Of a stretch of 64,000 nucleotides of DNA, positions 1-8,232 are shown piece after piece (the stretch's first letter is position 1; each line of letters opens with the position of its first letter). The DNA comes from Bacillota bacterium. GTDB lineage: Bacteria > Bacillota > Clostridia > Oscillospirales > Acutalibacteraceae. The stretch is from NCBI GenBank assembly GCA_023416955.1, contig JAEZGM010000012.1:1-64000 (forward strand), written 5' to 3'. The position numbers and the translations under genes were made by a program. Under the pieces are notes generated by a model. The model was given only the letters and a program-made list of their open reading frames with translations, was not told the origin of the DNA and searched no databases.

Positions 1-1
1 A

Positions 2-22
2 CCCCCCCCCCCCCCCCCCCCC
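2..22. repeat. 21-base poly-C tract at the window edge
   Basis: Twenty-one consecutive C follow the first base. The tract lies just past the 3' end of the first minus-strand gene. A run this long is unusual in a bacterial chromosome, and its position at the very edge suggests a contig end or sequencing artefact. A genuine slippage-prone tract cannot be excluded because the other flank is not visible. Confidence 0.9.
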
Positions 23-41
23 ACACCTCCTTTTTATGCTA

Positions 42-755
42 TCATTCTTTAGTAGCCTTCCACGGCCTTTCTTTTCCAAGCCAGCCGCTTTTTTCCCAGT
101 AGCTTGCGTCTGCGGGCACAAATTTAAATTTCTTATGCATAAGCCGCATGACGTAAAACAGGCACTTCGTCTGAATGGAAGGGGTTACGTCCTTTCCCGC
201 TGCTTTGATTTTTCGGGAAAGTCTGCGAACGCCCTTTTGCAGCTCCGCTTCCTTTTTGGGTGAAACCATATCCCAGTCCGCCGTGTAGACGTTTTTGCCG
301 AAGGTGTATGTACGGGCAAGCCCCCAGAACCGCATACTGTCTTTTAAATCCTTCAGTGCGGACTTCGTTCCCGCTCCGGCAGCGGTGGAGATCAGCAGCG
401 CCTGCTTGCGGAACATCTCTTTTCGGGGCTGATGCACCATCCATTGGTAACCAAAATGATCGAGAAAAGCTTTCATCTGCCCGGGAACGTGGTAAACATA
501 GACCGGCGCGGTAAAAATGAGCAGGTCGGCCTCCAGCATGGCTGCTATAATCGGTTCAAGGTAGGAATAGTCAGGGCATTTTGTGTAATCGGTAAAGCAG
601 TTCCAGCAGCCGCGGCAAAAATTCGGCATGCTCTTGGGCAGAAAAAACTCTGTCACGGGTTCACCTTCCGACAGTTCGCCGATAAATTGCTGCGCAAGAT
701 TGTAGGTGCTGGATTTTTCCTTCCGCTGTGTGGCATAAATAACGGCAATTTTCAT
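42..755 (-). CDS. NAD(P)H-dependent FMN reductase / flavodoxin-family protein
   Basis: The 237-residue product has the flavodoxin-like fold of NADPH-dependent FMN reductases. An N-terminal beta strand (MKIAVIYATQ) leads into the phosphate loop. Around residues 82-100 there is a TAPVYVYHVPGQMKAFLDH segment typical of the flavin-binding region. Cysteines at 47, 50, 53 and 60 resemble the cysteine cluster of the iron-sulfur flavoprotein branch, but the spacing is not canonical, so a cluster is only possible. The C-terminal half is longer than in minimal family members. The ATG follows AGAAGGGAG. It probably reduces quinones, flavins or an unknown acceptor in the cytosol; the substrate cannot be read from the sequence. 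Confidence 0.8.
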   Translation of the reverse strand: MKIAVIYATQRKEKSSTYNLAQQFIGELSEGEPVTEFFLPKSMPNFCRGCWNCFTDYTKCPDYSYLEPIIAAMLEADLLIFTAPVYVYHVPGQMKAFLDHFGYQWMVHQPRKEMFRKQALLISTAAGAGTKSALKDLKDSMRFWGLARTYTFGKNVYTADWDMVSPKKEAELQKGVRRLSRKIKAAGKDVTPSIQTKCLFYVMRLMHKKFKFVPADASYWEKSGWLGKERPWKATKE

Positions 756-845
756 GGTTGACTCCCTTCTAAAACAGTAGGCAATACATCAATATACTTA
801 TTATATAAATAAAAGAACCTGTGTGCAATCGCAGTTTTATTATTG

Positions 846-968
846 GTGTCAGGATTGCAAAGAATAATGAAACGCTGACTGGTAATGAAGAGTTATCCGG
901 TCAGGCTGATACAACAAAGGGAGCGGTCGGAAGGTACCGCTGTGCCACCTGACACGGCAGGTTTCATT
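846..968 (+). ncRNA. candidate structured leader RNA (three-way junction)
   Basis: Pairing of GTGTCAGG (846-853) with CCTGACAC (948-955) closes two inner hairpins, at 875-904 and at 922-941 (AGCGGT/ACCGCT). This makes a compact three-way junction. AATGAAAC (866-873) lies inside that fold and is fully complementary to GTTTCATT (961-968) outside it, so the two pairings would compete or form a pseudoknot. The element lies 5' of the HD-domain gene. It matches no riboswitch consensus I can recall; identity and strand are inferred only from the complementarity. Confidence 0.4.
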
Positions 969-1058
969 TTTCTGTTTTCAATTTTTGCTTTTTATGATAT
1001 ATTAATGATTTAGATAATAATGGTATAAATGCAGGCTTTGAAAGAAGGCATTTTTAAT

Positions 1059-1643
1059 ATGAATATTCCGGCAAGAGATCGGGCTCATGCCTATCTGAGC
1101 GCAGCGGCAGAACGCAATCCGGGTGACTGGGAGAAGCACTCGCTTGTGGCGGCGCATTGTGCGGAGAAAATCGCTTCCAAATGCGGTATGGACGCGGAAC
1201 AGGCGTATGTATTGGGGCTCTTACATGACATTGGACGCAGGGCGGGAGTAACCGGAATGAGGCATATTTATGACGGCTATTGTTTTCTGAATGGGGAAGG
1301 CTTTCCCAGCGTGGGGCGAATCTGTATTACCCATTCGTTTCCGCTCAAAGGACTGGAGTACTATATTGGAAAGAATGACTGTACGGAGCAGGAGACGGCT
1401 TTTATCATGCGCTTTTTGGAACAGACGGAGTATGACGACTTCGACCGCCTGATTCAGCTGTGCGACGCAATGGCCTACCCGGACGGCGTTTGCACCATAG
1501 AGAAAAGGCTGATCGACGTTTCCATACGGCACGGAATTTCAAAAGACCCCGTGCCGAAGTGGAAGAAGTATTTTGAACTCAAGTCCTATTTTGACGCGAA
1601 ATGCGGAACCAATATTTACAATTACTTTTCTATCGTTTTATAA
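1059..1643 (+). CDS. HD-domain phosphohydrolase-like protein
   Basis: The 194-residue product carries an HD-type metal-dependent phosphohydrolase signature: a first histidine in WEKHSLVAAHC (residues 24-34) and the HD doublet in GLLHDIGR (53-60). Such small HD proteins hydrolyse nucleotides or other phosphoesters in the cytosol; the substrate is not evident. An in-frame ATG lies 30 bases upstream, but AGAAGG at 1043-1048 is well placed for the ATG at 1059, so I chose that start. The gene ends 16 bases before the GNAT gene and is probably co-transcribed with it. An AT-rich stretch (990-1030) upstream could hold the promoter. Confidence 0.75.
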   Translation: MNIPARDRAHAYLSAAAERNPGDWEKHSLVAAHCAEKIASKCGMDAEQAYVLGLLHDIGRRAGVTGMRHIYDGYCFLNGEGFPSVGRICITHSFPLKGLEYYIGKNDCTEQETAFIMRFLEQTEYDDFDRLIQLCDAMAYPDGVCTIEKRLIDVSIRHGISKDPVPKWKKYFELKSYFDAKCGTNIYNYFSIVL

Positions 1644-1659
1644 AAATGTGGGGTGCAAA

Positions 1660-2103
1660 TTGAAATTTATTCAGATTACGGAAAATAAAAAACAGTATTT
1701 GGATTTGCTTCTGCTGGCGGATGAGCAGGAGGATATGATTGACCGGTACTTGGAGCGCGGCGAAATGTTCGCTCTGTTTGACGATGACCTGAAAAGTATC
1801 GGTGTAGTCACAGAGGAGGGCGCGGGGATTTACGAGCTGAAAAACATTGCGACCGCCGAAAAATATCAGGGGCGGGGCTACGGGAAAAAGCTGATTGATT
1901 TCCTTTTTGATCATTACAGGGAAAGCGGCCAAGAAATGCTGGTCGGCACCGGGGATAGTCCGCTTACAATCCCGTTTTATGAGCACTGCGGGTTTACGGT
2001 GTCCCATCGTGTTAAAAACTTTTTTACCGATCATTACGACCATCCGATCTATGAAGGCGGAGTGCAGTTAGTCGATATGATTTACCTAAAGAAAAAGTTC
2101 TGA
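1660..2103 (+). CDS. GNAT-family N-acetyltransferase
   Basis: The 147-residue product has the GNAT core. The acetyl-CoA pyrophosphate loop is QGRGYGKK, preceded by the beta-4 strand IYELKNIATAEKY and followed by the helix LIDFLFDHY. A late PFYEHCGF segment is typical of beta-6/beta-7. The protein should transfer an acetyl group from acetyl-CoA to an amine; the acceptor is unknown. The longest frame begins at an ATG at 1573 inside the HD gene with no ribosome site. The TTG at 1660 follows GTGGGGTG just after the HD stop codon, so I use TTG. It lies between the HD gene and the flippase gene. Confidence 0.8.
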   Translation: MKFIQITENKKQYLDLLLLADEQEDMIDRYLERGEMFALFDDDLKSIGVVTEEGAGIYELKNIATAEKYQGRGYGKKLIDFLFDHYRESGQEMLVGTGDSPLTIPFYEHCGFTVSHRVKNFFTDHYDHPIYEGGVQLVDMIYLKKKF

Positions 2104-2177
2104 CCGTGTTCGGCACATTGGGCGCAAAGGGCAGCTTCCATTATGATAAAATAGGAAAATCAGCGTACAATTTGTGG

Positions 2178-2183
2178 TATAAT
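2178..2183 (+). promoter_or_regulatory. extended -10 promoter for the flippase gene
   Basis: TATAAT preceded by TGTGG (an extended -10 TG motif) sits about 60 bases upstream of the GTG start at 2245. No good -35 hexamer is visible, which fits an extended -10 promoter. Confidence 0.45.
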
Positions 2184-2244
2184 GAGTACTTCAAAACAGG
2201 TAAAGCATTGACCGTTCGGTGATTTACAGAAAGGCCGTGGATTT

Positions 2245-3768
2245 GTGCGGAGTGAAAATTCCAGAAAAAATTTAGTGGTGAATGTAGGCTGTCAGCTTGT
2301 CAATATCCTGCTGGGGTTCCTGTGCAGAACTGTTTTTATCCGTGCGCTGGGGAACTCTTACTTAAGCATCAGCTCATACTTCAGCAACGTGCTTTCCATA
2401 CTGTCTGTGGCAGAGCTGGGTTTCGGCACTGCCATCATTTTCAGTATGTACCAGCCTTTGGCGCAGAACGACCGAAAAAAGATAGGCGCGTTAATGGGGC
2501 TATACAAGCGGGCTTACCGTGTGATCGGCTTGGTCGTCGCCGCAGCCGGGCTTGCGTTTGCCCCGTTTTATCGGCTCTTTATGAAGGATCCTCCCCATGT
2601 TCCGTACCTTACCGAGATTTATTTTCTCTATCTTTTTAACTCGGTACTCACATACTTCTTTTCCTATAAGCAGTCCATCATTATAGCAGATCAAAAGAAT
2701 TATATCTGTACCCTGTATCAGTACGGCTTCAGCATTACGCAGAATGTGATTCAGATTGTGATCCTTTTCCGGACGCATAACTTTATCCTTTATTTGTGCA
2801 CACAGATCATCTTCAGTTTTCTCACAAACTTTTTCTTGGCGAGAAAAGCGGACAGAATGTATCCTTACCTGAAGCACTATGAAACCCAAAAACTTGGTAA
2901 GACCGAAAAAGATGGAATTTTTAAGAATATTAAGGCGATGTTTATGCACCGGATCGGCGGTGCGGTTGTAAACGGAACCGACGCACTCCTGATTTCGTCA
3001 TTTGTCAATGTGGCGAGTGCGGGAATCTATTCCAACTATTTTTTGATTACGAGCACGCTGAACGCTCTGACTTCCCAAATCTTCGGTGCGATTACCGCCA
3101 GCGTGGGCAATCTGGGCGCTGAGGAGGAGGATTGGAAATCCTACAAAATTTACCTCGCCATCAATTTTGCCGGGTTCTGGATTTTCGGTTTCTGCGCCAT
3201 TTCGCTGCTCTGTCTATTCAACCCGTTTATCCGGATGTGGCTGAGGCGGGATGATTTGATGTTTCCGACTCTTGTTGTATTTTTGATTGTCCTGAATTTT
3301 TTCGCGACCGGAATGCGGCAGGCGACTTTAACATTTCGTAATGCGTTCGGGTTATTCTGGTACGACCGGTACAAGGCAATTGCGGAGGCGGCCATCAATC
3401 TGGTTGCTTCCATTATCCTCGTACAGAAAATTGGGATAGCCGGTGTATTCCTCGGAACATTGATCAGCACCATGACCGTTGATTTCTGGGTGGAGCCGCT
3501 TGTTTTATTTCGCCACGGATTTCATCGCTCACCGGTGCCGTACTTTAGTCGGTATGTTGGGTACACCGTTCTTACATTTGCGGCGGGAGCTCTTACCTGG
3601 TACTGCTGCTCTCTGGTAGCAGGGCCATCCTTGGTCAGCTTTGCGGTAAAATGCATCATTTGCCTTTTGGTTCCGAATCTGCTGTTCTTTTTGATTTTTC
3701 ACCGGACGAAGGAGTTCCAGTATATTATAAGCATGATTAAACTGCCTGCGTTCCTGAACCGAAAGTAA
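2245..3768 (+). CDS. polysaccharide flippase (Wzx/MATE-like membrane protein)
   Basis: The 507-residue protein is almost entirely hydrophobic helices, about 12-14 membrane segments. Its pattern matches the polysaccharide biosynthesis/export branch of the MOP flippase superfamily: an N-terminal SRKNLVVNVGCQLVNILLGFLCRTVFIRALG and a central charged loop around KAMFMHRIGGAVVNGTDALLIS. It would flip lipid-linked glycans across the cytoplasmic membrane. No glycosyltransferases lie beside it, so it may serve an unlinked pathway. The start is GTG, about ten bases after AGAAAGG at 2228-2234. The substrate cannot be deduced. Confidence 0.82.
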   Translation: MRSENSRKNLVVNVGCQLVNILLGFLCRTVFIRALGNSYLSISSYFSNVLSILSVAELGFGTAIIFSMYQPLAQNDRKKIGALMGLYKRAYRVIGLVVAAAGLAFAPFYRLFMKDPPHVPYLTEIYFLYLFNSVLTYFFSYKQSIIIADQKNYICTLYQYGFSITQNVIQIVILFRTHNFILYLCTQIIFSFLTNFFLARKADRMYPYLKHYETQKLGKTEKDGIFKNIKAMFMHRIGGAVVNGTDALLISSFVNVASAGIYSNYFLITSTLNALTSQIFGAITASVGNLGAEEEDWKSYKIYLAINFAGFWIFGFCAISLLCLFNPFIRMWLRRDDLMFPTLVVFLIVLNFFATGMRQATLTFRNAFGLFWYDRYKAIAEAAINLVASIILVQKIGIAGVFLGTLISTMTVDFWVEPLVLFRHGFHRSPVPYFSRYVGYTVLTFAAGALTWYCCSLVAGPSLVSFAVKCIICLLVPNLLFFLIFHRTKEFQYIISMIKLPAFLNRK

Positions 3769-3828
3769 ATGGTGTCATTCTCTTGCTTTCAACCCGCGCG
3801 TGAAACAGCCTGATTTTATTAAAAGTAA

Positions 3829-3915
3829 GGTAACCGCTGATTAAAGCAATTCTGAAGCCGCTCAGTTCAACATTTTCGCGGCTTCGAATTGCTGTGACTT
3901 TAATCATCGGTTACC
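3829..3915. repeat. 87-bp imperfect inverted repeat (MITE-like)
   Basis: GGTAACCG...CGGTTACC at the ends, followed inward by CTGATTAAAG/CTTTAATCA, CAATTC/GAATTG and GAAGCCGC/GCGGCTTC, makes an almost continuous hairpin with a short central loop. It fits a miniature transposable element or palindromic repeat between convergent genes. Only one copy was found in the window. Confidence 0.55.
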
Positions 3916-3931
3916 TAGGCAGAAAGAAGGA

Positions 3932-3970
3932 TGGGCCTCTCTCCCCGCCGTAGGCGGGGAGAGAGGCCCA
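3932..3970. terminator. 18-bp perfect hairpin, bidirectional terminator-like
   Basis: TGGGCCTCTCTCCCCGCC pairs perfectly with its complement around a GTA loop, between the convergent flippase and dedA genes. Flanking T-rich stretches are modest on both strands, so it may end transcription from both sides. Confidence 0.6.
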
Positions 3971-4027
3971 TGAAATTTTACCCTATTTTCTATTGGATGT
4001 TGGTACGAGACCCCGAAAGAGCTCTAC

Positions 4028-4681
4028 TTACTTTGAGCTTTTCTGTTTGTTCATTTTGCTTCGGATAAAGGAAACGACCGCCGGAAGTACGGAAATCAGA
4101 ATAATGGCAACGACCACTACGCTGAAATGATTTTTCACAAAGCTGATGTTCCCGAAAAAATAACCGATTCCGAACATCAGCGATACCCAAGAAAGCCCCC
4201 CGATGACATTGTACAGAAGAAAATGCCGGTATGACATTTCACTGACCCCCGCGACAAACGGGGCAAATGTGCGGATAATCGGAATAAACCGCGCAATCGT
4301 AATGGTTTTTCCGCCGTGATGCTCAAAGAAGGTGTGCGTCCTGTCGATGTACTCCGTCTTGACAAGCGGAATATGTTCGCGGTTGGCCACTTTTTTACGC
4401 AGCAGGTGGCCGATATGGTAATTGACCGTATCCCCCCCGATTGCGGCAATATAGAGCAGAGCAATCATAAGCGGAATATGAATCGGGCCGCCGACCGCCG
4501 CAATTGCGCCGGTGGCGAAGATCAGGGAATCCCCCGGTAAAAACGGCGTAACCACAAGTCCGGTTTCAATGAATATGGCCACGAACAGCACGACATACGC
4601 CCACACATTATACTGGCTGATGAGCATATTCAAATATTTGTCCAAATGAAGGAAAATATCGATAATCAGATTTAAGTTCAA
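4028..4681 (-). CDS. DedA-family membrane protein
   Basis: The 217-residue integral membrane protein shows DedA (SNARE-associated/VTT) hallmarks: an N-terminal ETGLVVTPFLPGDSLIFATG with the conserved PGD, then GGDTVNYHIGH, and RFIPIIRTFAPFVAGVSEM with the conserved arginines. DedA proteins are implicated in flipping undecaprenyl phosphate and other lipids and in envelope homeostasis. A GTG at 4729 gives a longer frame without a ribosome site; AAAGGGAG precedes the TTG at 4681, chosen here. It is last in an operon headed by a histidine kinase, and a PAP2 phosphatase is divergent from that operon. Together these suggest an envelope-lipid theme. Confidence 0.85.
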   Translation of the reverse strand: MNLNLIIDIFLHLDKYLNMLISQYNVWAYVVLFVAIFIETGLVVTPFLPGDSLIFATGAIAAVGGPIHIPLMIALLYIAAIGGDTVNYHIGHLLRKKVANREHIPLVKTEYIDRTHTFFEHHGGKTITIARFIPIIRTFAPFVAGVSEMSYRHFLLYNVIGGLSWVSLMFGIGYFFGNISFVKNHFSVVVVAIILISVLPAVVSFIRSKMNKQKSSK

Positions 4682-4768
4682 AATGCAAGCTCCCTTTATG
4701 GTATTGATAGGATTGACAGCGGATGTCACGAAAATGAAAAGATTCGCATTACCGTTGAAGCGGAATGA

Positions 4769-5629
4769 TTAAATCAATAGCATAACCGTCCCCGCGATGA
4801 TGAGCGCCAGACCGGCTCCCGATTTTACGGAAAGCCTCTCTTTGAGGAATATCCGTGAAAACACAATTGTCACCACGATGCTCAGCTTGTCAACGGGTAC
4901 CACCAGACTGGCTTTTCCAATCTGCAGTGCGCGGTAATAGCAAAGCCACGAAAGGCCGGTCGCAAAGCCGGAAAGTACAATGAATACCCAGCTTCTCCTG
5001 TCAATGCTTTTCAGTGCGGTTTGTTTGCCCTGAAGGAAAACAATTCCCCACGCCATAACCAGTACAATGACCGTACGGATCGCGGTACCCAGATTGGACT
5101 CGATTCCCTGTATCCCAATCTTTCCGAGGATGGAGGTCAGGGCGGCAAACGCTGCGGAACCGATTGCGTAAAAAAGCCACGAATTGCTTTTGGCAGCGGA
5201 AGGCTCTTCTTTCTTTTTCTGTATCATCAGGTAAGTACCGACGGCAATCAGGACAATTCCGGCGACCATCCATGCGGTGGGAACCTCACCCAAAAATAAG
5301 AACGCCAAAATGACGGTTAAAATGGTACTGCTTTTGTCGATGGGCGTTACCTTGTTCACGGTTCCAAGCTGCAGTGCCTTAAAATAGCATAACCACGAAG
5401 CGCCGGTGGCAAACCCGGACAGGATCAGAAATAGTAGGCTGCGGGAAGAAATCGCCCCGACTGTGCCCTGAGAACCGACGATAAAGACCATCAGCCAGGA
5501 AAACAGCAGCACAACAATAGTACGAAGCGCCGTTGCCAGATTGGAATCCGTATTTTTAATTCCTATTTTTGCCAGAACAGAAGTCAGTCCGGCAAACAGC
5601 GCCGAACCCAGCGCGTAAAAAAGCCACAC
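4769..5629 (-). CDS. EamA/DMT-family transporter
   Basis: The 286-residue protein has about ten membrane helices built from two EamA repeats. The halves are clearly duplicated: SALFAGLTSVLAKIGI matches SAAFAALTSILGKIGI, and FLILSGFATGASWLCYFKALQLGTVNKVTPIDK matches FIVLSGFATGLSWLCYYRALQIGKASLVVPVDK. The family exports metabolites or drugs across the cytoplasmic membrane. The GTG at 5629 lies about eight bases after GAGG; the GTG nine bases upstream overlaps that site, so I chose 5629. It lies about 30 bases downstream of the response regulator gene and is probably in the same operon. Confidence 0.82.
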   Translation of the reverse strand: MWLFYALGSALFAGLTSVLAKIGIKNTDSNLATALRTIVVLLFSWLMVFIVGSQGTVGAISSRSLLFLILSGFATGASWLCYFKALQLGTVNKVTPIDKSSTILTVILAFLFLGEVPTAWMVAGIVLIAVGTYLMIQKKKEEPSAAKSNSWLFYAIGSAAFAALTSILGKIGIQGIESNLGTAIRTVIVLVMAWGIVFLQGKQTALKSIDRRSWVFIVLSGFATGLSWLCYYRALQIGKASLVVPVDKLSIVVTIVFSRIFLKERLSVKSGAGLALIIAGTVMLLI

Positions 5630-5658
5630 TGCGATCACCTCAAATTATAATTAACGGT

Positions 5659-6351
5659 TCAGGCTTTAAAGCGGTAGCCGACACCCCAAACAGTCTGAAT
5701 ATAATGCGGAGAGGACGGGTCCTCCTCAATCTTTTCCCGGATACGGTTGATATGCACCGGAACGGTGGCGTTGTCGCCGTAGGCGTCCAGCCCCCAGATG
5801 CGCTCATACAGCGTTTCCTTACTGAAAACTATATCAGCGTTCAGAACCAGAAAGAGCAAAAGTTCATATTCCTTGTTTTTTAAATCCACTTCCGTGCCTT
5901 TCGCGTAGACTCTTCTGGAATTCGGGTTAATCCGAAGCGTCCCTACGGTGATTTCGCTTTCCGTTATTCGCTTTCTGCTTTCCGTCAACCGTTCAAATGT
6001 GGCGAGGTGTGATTTTACGCGTGCGACCAGCTCGCTTGGGGAGAATGGCTTCACGATGTAATCGTCTGCACCTAATCCCAAACCGCGTATTTTATCAATA
6101 TCTTCTCTTTTTGCGGTAACCATTAGGATTGGAATTTTGAGTGTGCCGCGGACTTTTCGGCAAATTTCGAATCCGTCCATACCGGGAAGCATTACATCAA
6201 GTAAAATCAGGTCATACCTCCCCGTCAACGCGGCTTTCATTCCTTCTTCGCCGTTTGCGATGATATCGGCGCTGAATCCGTTTGCCGTCAAGTAGTCCCG
6301 CTCAATCAGTGCGATTGAGATGTCATCTTCAACGATCAGAATTTTTTTCAA
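5659..6351 (-). CDS. OmpR/PhoB-type response regulator
   Basis: The 230-residue protein has a receiver domain (residues 1-115: acidic pair E8-D9-D10, phospho-acceptor D52 in LLDVMLPGMDG, conserved lysine in DDYIVKPFSPSE) and a C-terminal winged-helix DNA-binding domain (NKEYELLLFLVLN...VHINRIREKIEEDPSSPHYIQTVWGVGYRF). It follows the histidine kinase gene by 15 bases, so the two are a cognate pair. Members bind direct repeats spaced about 11 bp. Such repeats occur in front of both this operon and the divergent PAP2 gene, so autoregulation and joint control are likely. Confidence 0.92.
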   Translation of the reverse strand: MKKILIVEDDISIALIERDYLTANGFSADIIANGEEGMKAALTGRYDLILLDVMLPGMDGFEICRKVRGTLKIPILMVTAKREDIDKIRGLGLGADDYIVKPFSPSELVARVKSHLATFERLTESRKRITESEITVGTLRINPNSRRVYAKGTEVDLKNKEYELLLFLVLNADIVFSKETLYERIWGLDAYGDNATVPVHINRIREKIEEDPSSPHYIQTVWGVGYRFKA

Positions 6352-6366
6352 TCAGAACACCGCCTG

Positions 6367-7809
6367 TCATTTGCATTTTGGCAATACAATTACAATTTTG
6401 AGTCCTCCGCCGGAAGCGTTTTCCGCCCAAATTTGCCCGCCCGAGCGCTCAATAATCTTGGCGGAAATCGCCAGTCCGAGCCCGCTGCCCTTTCCGGGAT
6501 TCCCACGGGACGGATCGTTTCGGTAAAAAATGTCGAAAATCTTGCCGAGCGCTTCTTCCGGCACGCCGGGGCCGTCGTCGGCAAGCGCAACGCGCACGCT
6601 GTTCCCCTCTTCCGCACAGGAAACCTCAAGGCAGCCGCATTCTTTGCCTTTGTATTTCACGCTGTTTTCCAGAATATTAGTAAGCACATTGCGCAGCTGT
6701 ATGGGGTCAGCCATTATGGCCGCGTCCTTCGCATTCTGTGTAAGCCGGAGCAAAAGACCTTTGCTTTTGTACTCTTCCGCGTTTATTTCCACGAATGTGA
6801 TCAGCTCATTCCCAATATTCAGCCTTTCAGGGTAAAACGGGAACTCGTTAAGGTCCAATTTGGAAAACAAAAATAATTTGTCCACAATCTTGTTGATGTC
6901 CTCCGCCTTGGCGCATATGGTCTCGAGGTAGCTCCTCTGCACGCGGGGAGTAGAGGCGATTCCATCAAGCAGCCCCTCCACATAAGCTTTAATGGAAGTG
7001 AGCGGTGTACGCAAATCGTGGGAGATTCCCGCAATCAATTCTTTCCGATTGGTCTCGTCTTTCTCCTGTCTGTCGACGGAGTCGCGGAGCCGCTGCGCCA
7101 TGGAGTTGAAATCAGCGCATACAACCGAGAATTCGTCCTCCCGCTCATATTGAATCCGATAATCCAGATTGCCAAGCTGAATTTGCTGAACACCGTCGTT
7201 GAGTATTTCAAGGGGCGAGACAATGCGCTTGATGATATTTCGTGTTAAAATGTAATTGGTAATTGCAATAATCAGAATTACGAGAACCAATAACAACAGA
7301 ATAAAGTGAATGAGATCCTGCTTATAATTCAGATAGGCAGTACCGATATCGGTGTACTGTGAGCATGTCACCACTGCGGTGTACCGACCAAACTGCCTGC
7401 TGTAAAAGGCGTAGTGATCCCAGCACCCGCTGTGTGTTTCGGAATCCCCCCGCATCATCTGGAAAAAGGGCCGGTTCTGTGCTTCCGCTTCAGCGCTCAA
7501 GGGATATACCATCCGGTTGTTTTCATAAAGAGTGAGGGATATGTTTCTCGGATTGTTTTTCACGTTGAAACGGTCAATATCCGCTTTCATAACTTTTATA
7601 TCAGGATTTTTTGACCAGCCGGAGAAGAGTTCGTCCGCATCTTCGGCGACTTTCCAAAATAAATCGCTGTCGTGAATGGATGGCCCGCTGTGAATATCAA
7701 TCGCTCCCGTAAACACGAGAAGCATCACGAGGGCCGTGCCAATACTCAATATTACCGGGATTACAATCATTAAAATATTGGAAATGAATAAGCTTTTTTT
7801 GATATTCAA
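6367..7809 (-). CDS. membrane sensor histidine kinase
   Basis: The 480-residue kinase has an N-terminal membrane helix (residues 10-35), an extracytoplasmic sensor of about 130 residues, a second helix (167-188), a HAMP linker, a dimerisation domain with phospho-acceptor H264 in GISHDLRTPLTSIKAYVEG, and a catalytic ATPase domain (NILENSVKYK, DDGPGVP, GSGLGLAIS). A longer frame begins at 7935, but GGAGGTGAT lies just before the TTG at 7809. The promoter -10 at 7843-7848 would put upstream ATGs at or before the transcript start, so TTG is preferred. It pairs with the following regulator; the stimulus is unknown, perhaps envelope stress given DedA and PAP2 nearby. Confidence 0.9.
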   Translation of the reverse strand: MNIKKSLFISNILMIVIPVILSIGTALVMLLVFTGAIDIHSGPSIHDSDLFWKVAEDADELFSGWSKNPDIKVMKADIDRFNVKNNPRNISLTLYENNRMVYPLSAEAEAQNRPFFQMMRGDSETHSGCWDHYAFYSRQFGRYTAVVTCSQYTDIGTAYLNYKQDLIHFILLLLVLVILIIAITNYILTRNIIKRIVSPLEILNDGVQQIQLGNLDYRIQYEREDEFSVVCADFNSMAQRLRDSVDRQEKDETNRKELIAGISHDLRTPLTSIKAYVEGLLDGIASTPRVQRSYLETICAKAEDINKIVDKLFLFSKLDLNEFPFYPERLNIGNELITFVEINAEEYKSKGLLLRLTQNAKDAAIMADPIQLRNVLTNILENSVKYKGKECGCLEVSCAEEGNSVRVALADDGPGVPEEALGKIFDIFYRNDPSRGNPGKGSGLGLAISAKIIERSGGQIWAENASGGGLKIVIVLPKCK

Positions 7810-7842
7810 GCGACTGATCACCTCCGGTATTCTTTTCATTAC

Positions 7843-7871
7843 ATTATAGCATTTTATCGTGCCTTTATAAA
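7843..7871 (-). promoter_or_regulatory. promoter of the histidine kinase operon
   Basis: On the minus strand TTTATA (7871-7866), a 17-bp spacer and TATAAT (7848-7843) form a good sigma-A promoter. It decides the TTG start at 7809. Confidence 0.6.
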
Positions 7872-7877
7872 TTGCAG

Positions 7878-7905
7878 AAAAACTAAAGTTAAACTGTTTA
7901 TAAAT
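7878..7905 (-). promoter_or_regulatory. putative response-regulator boxes upstream of the kinase operon
   Basis: Read on the minus strand, ATTTAT (from 7905), GTTTAA (from 7894) and GTTTTT (from 7883) begin exactly 11 bp apart and abut the -35 element. They match the repeats on the PAP2 side and fit tandem binding by an OmpR-type regulator. Confidence 0.5.
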
Positions 7906-8011
7906 TAAATACAGCAATTTCTTTACAGATTGCAAAACAAGATGTATTTATCCCCCGCCTAAGACGGGGATGAACACAAGCCAATTCCACAATTAAACTG
8001 GAAAAGCTGTA

Positions 8012-8050
8012 GTTTAAATTCTGTTTAACTCCGCTTTAATTGCAGTTTAT
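8012..8050 (+). promoter_or_regulatory. four 11-bp-spaced GTTTAA-like repeats upstream of PAP2 gene
   Basis: GTTTAA at 8012 and 8023, CTTTAA at 8034 and GTTTAT at 8045 start at exact 11-bp intervals. A possible -10 (TATACT, 8061-8066) follows. This is the arrangement expected for an OmpR-class activator site on the divergent phosphatase gene. Confidence 0.55.
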
Positions 8051-8232
8051 TTTGCTGAATTATACTATTGATGAAAGAAAAGGTGGGGCGCGTTTCCGAC
8101 GATTCACATACAGACCGTCTGTAAAAACGGATAAAACAATCCCGGCGGACTGATACTAATTCATTGGGGAAAGAAGAGCATGAGAGCTCAATCCGACCGC
8201 AGGCAGCAATACCAATTAAAAGGGGGAATTCT

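Noticed and set aside
846..968. Known riboswitch classes (T-box, glycine, cyclic-di-GMP, THF, guanidine, cobalamin) for the leader element
   Set aside because: The conserved core sequences of these classes as I know them are absent; only the general shape is riboswitch-like.
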